Source: Cichorium intybus
Taxonomy: Eukaryota; Streptophyta; Magnoliopsida; Asterales; Asteraceae
Reading direction: 5' to 3'
DNA: 64,000 nucleotides
Assembly: GCA_023525715.1 (NCBI GenBank)
Contig: CM042015.1
Location: 89,390,250 to 89,454,249 of the forward strand
In this document: piece after piece, positions 58,578 through 64,000 of the stretch
Layout: each line of letters begins with the position of its first letter
Position numbering within the stretch: the first letter of the stretch is position 1
The notes under the pieces: generated by a model
Database searches by the model: none
Told to the model about the DNA's origin: nothing
Seen by the model: only the letters and a program-made list of their open reading frames with translations
Position numbers and translations under genes: made by a program

Positions 58578-60971
58578 ATGCCCAGATCTGATCGAACAGG
58601 TACACCTCTTGAGATCAACAAAGAAATAGAAAAGACCGCAAAAATATTAAGAAAGCAAACTAAGCTTCGAAAGAAGCTTGATTACCAAAGATCTCATACT
58701 ACACCAACACTCTCTCCTACACCACCTTCCACTTCTACTTCTACTCCCGATTTTTCTTCTAACCCATTAAAAATGGATAACGAAGAAAAGACATTGAGAC
58801 AATGGTGTGCGCGAAAAGATACACAACAACCTTTGTGTATAAATTATCCCAATGTGGAGAATTTTGAGCTAAAATCCGGGATCATACACTTACTTCCAAC
58901 CTTTAGAGGTTTGGAAAATGAAGATCCTCATAAATTCCTTAAGGAATTTCATGTAGTATGTTCGGGTATGAAGCCCCATAATGTGACAGAAGACCAAATC
59001 AAGCTAAGGGCATTCCCCTTTGCTCTTTACGATGCCGCAAAAGAATGGTTGTACTATCTCCCACCGGGGACGATAACAACATGGAACGATATTGCTCAAG
59101 CATTCCTTGAAAAATACTTCCCGGAGCCAAAAGCTTCAAGCATACGTAGAGAAATTCTCACCTTGCGTCAAGGACGACGAGAGTCCTTGCACACATATTG
59201 GGAGAGGTTTAAGAAACTTTGCGCTCGATGCCCACAACACGGTTTGTCTGAACACCAACTTCTCCAAAATTTTTGTGAAGGCCTATCTCATCTTGATAGG
59301 CGAATTATAAATGCTTCAAGTGGTGGAGCCTTGCTAGACAAGACTCCATCCCAAATCCGGGCCTTAATTGCTACTTTGGCCGAAGATTCAAAGCATTTAA
59401 TCGGAGAAGATGAATGGTATTCCGACCCCCCACGAGGAGAAAAGCAAGTAAGTACTCCTCACATTGAAACTCAAATATCTGAACTAACAAAAGCTGTCAT
59501 TTTGTTAACTAAAGAGAGAGGAGCCGAACCAAAAGCAAGAGCTTGTGGAATTTGCTTACAACATGGTCACCCGACCGACATGTGCCCATCCTTGCAAGAT
59601 GAAAACGAGCATGTAAATGCTATGGGTGACCACGTGGGACAAAATTCCAAGAATTTTGACAACAATCAATCGCGGAGAAATGCGCAACCGAGACCTCAAT
59701 ATCAACCACAACATACCGCACCGCGAAACCCCTCAGGTATGTCTTTGGAGGAAATTGTCTCTAACTTGGCTAAAAATACAATATCTTTTCAGCAAGAGAC
59801 AAAAGCAAGCATCCAATTCTTGGAAAAACAAATAGCACAACTTGCAACAACGGTTGGCAAGTTGGAAAGTAGGCTGGATACTAAATTGCCAGCCCAAACA
59901 GAAGCAAACCCAAGGCACAACGTGAGTGCCATCTCCCTTAGAAGCGGGAAGGTTTGCAAGGACCCAAGTGTGCCCAAAGATGCGGAAAAAGAAGGCACAA
60001 AGCAAGCGGAAATTCCAAGCCATACTCCATCACCTCCTTTTCCTTCAAGGTTCTTAGAATCAAAGAAAGAAAGGGAAGATAGAGAAATCATGGCCACGTT
60101 CCGCAAGGTGGAGGTAAACATTCCCTTACTTGAGGCCATTAAACAAGTTCCTAGATATGCTAAGTTCCTTAAGGAACTTTGCACATCTAAAAAGAAACTC
60201 AAAGGGGATGAGACAATAAAAGTCAACGAGAATGTCTCGGCAATCATACAAAAAAAATTGCCACCAAAATACGGGGATCCGGGCGTATTCACGATTCCTT
60301 GTAAATTGGGGGATACAAACATACCGAGAGCCATCCTTGATCTCGGTGCCTCTATCAATGTCCTGCCACTTTCAACTTTCAAAAACTTAAAGAAAGGAAC
60401 ATTGAAACGCACCGGAGTCGTTACTCAATTGGCCGATAAATCTACCATACGTCCAAAAGGCGTGTTGGAAGACGTATTAGTCCAAGTGAATAACTTGGTT
60501 TTTCCCGCTGATTTTTATATCGTCGATATGGGAGATGACGACTCACCAAATTCAAGTTCCACACTTTTAGGGAGACCATTCTTAAAAACATCGAGAACAA
60601 AAATTGATGTTTTTAATGGTACCCTATCTATGGAATTCGATGGTGAAGTTGTAACCTTCAATATTGATCAATCCATCCGCTACCCAAGCGATGTGCCACC
60701 CGAAAACCTAAGGGAAAACAATTCATTGTTACCAAATGAACATGAAAACAAAAATTTAGTAGCAATGGTTTCTATGAACGAAACAACAACTGGACTTACT
60801 GAAGGGTCCAAGCCTGTGGATCGCCAGGATCATCAACGCAATGATCTGGATTTGCAAAATAGAGATCCACCTCCTTTACCAAAACAAACGAGAAACAAAC
60901 ACCATTTCAAACGGTTTACCGAGTGTTTCTCTACCAACCAAGGAGTGGACATGGAGGAATGTCCAAGGTAA
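58578..60971 (+). CDS. Gag-protease polyprotein of the Ty3/gypsy element
   Basis: 797 codons, unbroken, starting 22 bases after the primer site. A basic N-terminus (LRKQTKLRKKL) precedes the retrotransposon Gag domain near residues 110-280 (AAKEWLYYLPPGTITTWNDI, FLEKYFPEPK, LHTYWERFKKLCARCPQHG). A zinc knuckle near residue 325 (CGICLQHGHPTDMC) is C-x2-C-x4-H-x4-C. A coiled-coil-like stretch (LEKQIAQLATTVGKLESRL) and an aspartic protease near 590-690 (AILDLGASINVLP, LLGRPFLKTSRTKIDV) follow. It ends MEECPR without RT, RNase H or integrase, whereas autonomous relatives continue into these domains. Confidence 0.92.
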   Translation: MPRSDRTGTPLEINKEIEKTAKILRKQTKLRKKLDYQRSHTTPTLSPTPPSTSTSTPDFSSNPLKMDNEEKTLRQWCARKDTQQPLCINYPNVENFELKSGIIHLLPTFRGLENEDPHKFLKEFHVVCSGMKPHNVTEDQIKLRAFPFALYDAAKEWLYYLPPGTITTWNDIAQAFLEKYFPEPKASSIRREILTLRQGRRESLHTYWERFKKLCARCPQHGLSEHQLLQNFCEGLSHLDRRIINASSGGALLDKTPSQIRALIATLAEDSKHLIGEDEWYSDPPRGEKQVSTPHIETQISELTKAVILLTKERGAEPKARACGICLQHGHPTDMCPSLQDENEHVNAMGDHVGQNSKNFDNNQSRRNAQPRPQYQPQHTAPRNPSGMSLEEIVSNLAKNTISFQQETKASIQFLEKQIAQLATTVGKLESRLDTKLPAQTEANPRHNVSAISLRSGKVCKDPSVPKDAEKEGTKQAEIPSHTPSPPFPSRFLESKKEREDREIMATFRKVEVNIPLLEAIKQVPRYAKFLKELCTSKKKLKGDETIKVNENVSAIIQKKLPPKYGDPGVFTIPCKLGDTNIPRAILDLGASINVLPLSTFKNLKKGTLKRTGVVTQLADKSTIRPKGVLEDVLVQVNNLVFPADFYIVDMGDDDSPNSSSTLLGRPFLKTSRTKIDVFNGTLSMEFDGEVVTFNIDQSIRYPSDVPPENLRENNSLLPNEHENKNLVAMVSMNETTTGLTEGSKPVDRQDHQRNDLDLQNRDPPPLPKQTRNKHHFKRFTECFSTNQGVDMEECPR

Positions 60972-61228
60972 GCTTTCCTCAGCCCCCGTGTATGGGTCCT
61001 TAAACCCAAACACGGGCCCGTGTCGAGCCAAAAACGTTAAACAAGTGCGCTAACCGGGAGGCAACCCGGGGGTATTTTTGTCATTTTTTTTCAAAGTGTA
61101 ATTTTTTGTATTTTTATAATTTTTCTATTTATAACTTTCAATTACCTACGTGAGAAAACGATCGGAATCGAAAACGGACTACCGAGGCTCAAAATACGAA
61201 AAGCGAAAAACGAAAAAATGGACAGTGT
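60972..61228. other. spacer after gag-protease with a GC hairpin
   Basis: Contains CACGGGCCCGTG (61011-61022, self-complementary) and ACCGGGAGGCAACCCGG (61053-61069), a short stem with AGGCAA in the loop. I recall similar GGGAGGCAACCC words near the end of coding regions in related plant elements. No coding sequence. Confidence 0.5.
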
Positions 61229-61367
61229 GTTACACGGCCCGTGTAACTTTTACCCTATAAGTTACACGACCGTGTAACTTCAACATATGGTCAAAATCAA
61301 AACTGGTCACTAGCTAACTTTACACGACCGTGTAAATTTTCAAGCCAAAGTTACACGGCCGTGTAAC
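61229..61367. promoter_or_regulatory. internal copy of the four-palindrome array
   Basis: Palindromes at 61229-61247 (centre GGCCC), 61261-61278, 61319-61336 (both centre GACC) and 61350-61367 (perfect). Spacing, order and flanking words (GTGTAACTTTT, CCCT, AAGTTACACG) match the LTR array, so this is a diverged copy of it. It ends 35 bp before a TATA box and about 570 bp before the second ORF. Confidence 0.65.
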
Positions 61368-61401
61368 TTTGGTCAGGGGCATTTTGGTCTTTTTCGCACA
61401 T

Positions 61402-61408
61402 TATATAA
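61402..61408 (+). promoter_or_regulatory. putative internal TATA box
   Basis: TATATAAG directly downstream of the internal palindromic array; would drive a transcript carrying the second ORF. Confidence 0.5.
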
Positions 61409-61905
61409 GCAAGGCACCTCATTTTTACCACTCCAAAGCTGCGATTTGCTTCAAAACCCCCTGCCGAGTCCGATAACCACAAAGCCAAGATCGATTTCTT
61501 CAATTTTTCTTCTAATTTCTTCAAGTTTTGTTAAAAATCCAAAGGTTAGTTCCATCATTTCTCATCTTTTCCTTCATTTTGAGCACAAGAAACATCCAAA
61601 TCCATGGTTAATTTCGGATTTCTTGAAACCCTAGAAAATAAGGGTTTTGAATTTTTGATGTTGAATTGTTAAAATTGTTTAGGTTTAAGCTTGGGGAAGC
61701 CAAGAATAGGAGAAATCAAGACCAAATCACCATTGTGCAAGCTTCAATTTGGTACATTCTTTCCAAAACTCAAAATTTGCATAATTTATGATTTTTGGCT
61801 AGAAAAACTGGTTCTTGGATTGGATTTAGGAAAACCTTTGGTTTAATTTTGTGTGTTTTATTGTTTGATTGTTGTTTTTGTTCAAATTTCTTTGTTAAAA
61901 ACTAT

Positions 61906-61908
61906 AAA

Positions 61909-61936
<28 letters not shown>
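61906..61936. repeat. AAT trinucleotide run before the second ORF
   Basis: About ten AAT units ending four bases before the ATG at 61940. Confidence 0.9.
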
Positions 61937-61939
<3 letters not shown>

Positions 61940-61940
<1 letters not shown>

Positions 61941-63427
61941 TGGCATCATCATCTCGTACCTACTCTAGGGGTAATAAAAGGCAAATCGTGTATTCGGCCT
62001 CTAGTGGCTCTTCCGATGAAGAGCCCGAACAGCAGGACTCTGATATGGGCGATGCGGGTATCGCATTCATGACCGATGCCCAAGAGGCCCGCTTTTATAA
62101 CTTCTTGGAATGAATCGGACAAGCTCAAAAATTCATAGACGTCCCAACTTTGCGAGACTTACACATAGAGGCAGGAGTACGCAAACTCCTGTCCAATATT
62201 GGTTGGGAAGGGTTGATGAATATAAGCGAGAAAAGCTATTCCAACCCCACTATCGAATTTTTGTCTTCCGTTGAATTTAACGTTCATACTACAGTTTTGT
62301 CTTTTAGAATGTTCAACAGGTCTCACCAAATCACACAAAACCAATTGTGTGAACTTATTGGCGCACCGGTCGCCAACACTTATGACCAAAGAGGCAAACT
62401 GAACAAACTGTTCCACCGGGAAGTTGGCAATTTCTGGACCAGAATTTCCACAGAAAACTTCTACCGTCCCAGTAATGCCAAAGTCTCTAGCATCATACAC
62501 CCCGTCCTCAAAGTCACCCACCGCATCATTGCTTCTATCTTCTTCCCACAAGAAGAAATAAGCAAGGCCGGTCTAAATGAACTTGAGCTTCTCTACTGCA
62601 TGATTAATCCAGGGCCTAAAACCCCAAATTTTGGATCCTGGATCATGTACAAACTACTTAAACTAAGTAGAAGTTCATCTGGCCAGCTGCATTGCGGTGG
62701 CATTATCACTTTAATAGCCAAACATCCAGCTCTGGGCATCAGATTTCCTGATAACCTTGAGATAGTCAGAGGTGAGCGACACCTCACATCTGATGTTCTT
62801 GAGGGTATGAGGTTATTTCGACGCCCCGAATCAGACGAAATATGGCAAGCCGACGGACGCGACTACCTGCGGGTGAACAACAGAAATGCCCGAATCCTAC
62901 GATTAGCCAACCCTGTCTCCACCACAAATTGGAAGCCTCCTTCCAACATGGGCCTACAACTACCCGCTCCCAACCTACCCCCTCGAGAGCCCAGCCCACC
63001 ACCGAGACAGCCCCAGGAGCCTGGCCCTTCAAGCTCTGCTAGCTCATTTCCTCCAGAGCACAGTCTATACATGGAGCAATTTTCTAGCATCAACTCCCAG
63101 CTTACGGATCTTCGCCTTGATTATCAAGGCATCTTTGATAATCTTGGTGAGATTGATACACACCAAATGGAGCTGCGCCAAGACTTTGAGCAGTTTAGAG
63201 AGAACCAATATAAACATAACCAAGATGTTATGTCTATACTCTCTGACATACAAAGATCCGTTGCCTTCAACCCATGGCAACAACAGCAACCACTACAGCC
63301 ACCGCAACAACAGCAGCAGCCAGGCAACCAACCACCACCGCCCCCTCAATTCCCGCCTTACCCATATTTCCCACCATACCCATACCCTCCATTTCCGCCA
63401 CGGGGACCCTTCCCCGACCCTCAGTAG
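61940..63427 (+). pseudogene. Athila ORF-1/plant transposon protein-like ORF, one internal TGA
   Basis: ATG 61940 opens MASSSRTYSRGNKRQIVYS. TGA at 62111-62113 interrupts it after FYNFLE, and the same frame continues to 63427, so the product would be about 495 residues without the stop. The centre (NFWTRISTENFYRPSNAKVS, HPVLKVTHRIIASIFFPQ, LNELELLYCMINPG) matches the putative plant transposon protein family found as an extra ORF in Athila-type elements. The C-terminus is proline-rich (PPPPPQFPPYPYFPPYPY). TGA in place of CGA would be a simple CpG transition. Function is unknown; the central domain is sometimes compared with env-like positions, which I cannot support here. Confidence 0.75.
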
Positions 63428-64000
63428 GTTGTTTCTTTCTTTCTCCTTCCCTAATGCATTGTGGACACTGCTTTTATTTTAAGCTTGGGGATGGGAATAA
63501 ATCCCTTTTTAAAAAAAAAATATATTTTATTTCTTGCATTTATTTTAAACTTTTGCATGCATTTTTGTTATCTCTTACTTCTCACCTATGTGACACCTTT
63601 AAATTGCAACTATAATACATCTCATAGTTAAACTTCTTGTATTTTTGTCCCCTATCTACATACAACATCACCATCTTTTGAAACTTTAGATCTTCATTAG
63701 GAACTTCTTTTTATTAATTTTCTAGCATAGATACGATTGGGAGAATTATAAAACACATGAAATTGAATCAAAATTATTCTAGCAAAGGATGCTTTATTCA
63801 CCCGTGAGTTCATCAATGTGTGTAATCGACTAGGAAAAATACTATGGAAGTTGCACTAGTTCCCCCTCATGACCATGCATTTGCATATTGTCTATTAAAC
63901 ATAAGGTTTATCTCAAAATCGCGATTTTCCAAAATCATGGACAAAAATCTTATTTTCTATAATTGTTTTTAGTTTTTGTGTGGTAGTATGTGTCATATGA
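63428..64000. other. internal sequence of the Ty3/gypsy element, no gene
   Basis: Begins with AAGCTTGGGGATGGG (63481), a phrase common after this ORF in related elements. AT-rich, with no RT or integrase motif and no LTR start before the window ends. Confidence 0.55.

Larger units (their letters stand above)
56896..64000 (+). mobile_element. Ty3/gypsy (Athila/Tat-like) element, continues beyond window
   Basis: The 5' LTR starts TGTTAGG at 56896 and ends CTCAACA at 58534. An aspartate-tRNA-type primer site, a gag-protease gene and a second ORF of the Athila ORF-1/plant transposon protein type follow. No RT, RNase H or integrase appears in 7.1 kb and no 3' LTR is reached, so either pol lies further right or the element is non-autonomous. 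Confidence 0.88.

Noticed and set aside
59789..60412. 207-codon minus-strand frame within the Ty3/gypsy gag-protease
   Set aside because: Antisense shadow of a strongly supported gene with zinc knuckle and protease motifs.

Overview
This is nuclear DNA of a flowering plant, most likely a eudicot. It is AT-rich and intron-bearing, and transposable elements fill most of it. The species cannot be fixed from the sequence. I see no rRNA, tRNA, CRISPR array or bacterial feature. The only host gene family I recognise is a small tandem family of F-box/LRR (FBD-type) genes, all on the minus strand.

Layout. 1-1179: the one F-box gene whose visible exon is intact; its last exon lies left of the window. 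1180-4259: intergenic, with two CGGTTTGG-type repeat elements. 4260-14026: copy A of a large direct duplication. It holds F-box pseudogene 2, a MITE and the 5' part of a Ty1/copia element (copia-1), whose 5' LTR carries a 3,993-bp non-autonomous CACTA element. 14027-24967: a 10.9-kb CACTA (En/Spm) element with two transposase-type genes and a perfect right terminus but no left terminus. 24968-34735: copy B, almost identical to copy A. Copia-1 then continues to its 3' LTR (36604). 36605-38525: flank with a coding-like fragment and a hAT insertion. 39240-43464: F-box pseudogene 3 and its flank, with a MITE and a hAT-like insertion. 43465-46053: copia-2 (gag-protease only). 46054-47409: flank. 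47410-52725: copia-3 (minus strand, complete but with broken reading frames). 52840-55480: F-box relics 5 and 4. 55780-56830: exon-like fragments of an unidentified gene, one split by a small hAT-like insertion. 56896-64000: the 5' LTR, gag-protease and a second ORF of a large Ty3/gypsy (Athila/Tat-like) element that runs off the right edge.

History. The F-box units are old tandem duplicates, so each serves as an empty-site reference for insertions in the others. Unit 2 took copia-1, and copia-1 then took the 3.99-kb CACTA (3-bp repeat GTA). Unit 3 took copia-2 and a hAT-like element. Copia-3 lies beside units 4 and 5. The large CACTA originally inserted at a TTA site just left of F-box 2. 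That filled site and the empty site now both exist, because F-box 2 plus the first part of copia-1 was duplicated in tandem, with the CACTA at the junction. I found only two differences between the copies by eye, so the event is very young, or else it is an assembly product.

Most unusual points: the CACTA-bounded tandem duplication with a clipped CACTA end, and the Ty3-type element in which a four-palindrome promoter cassette occurs twice, once in the LTR and once internally, each time upstream of a TATA box.
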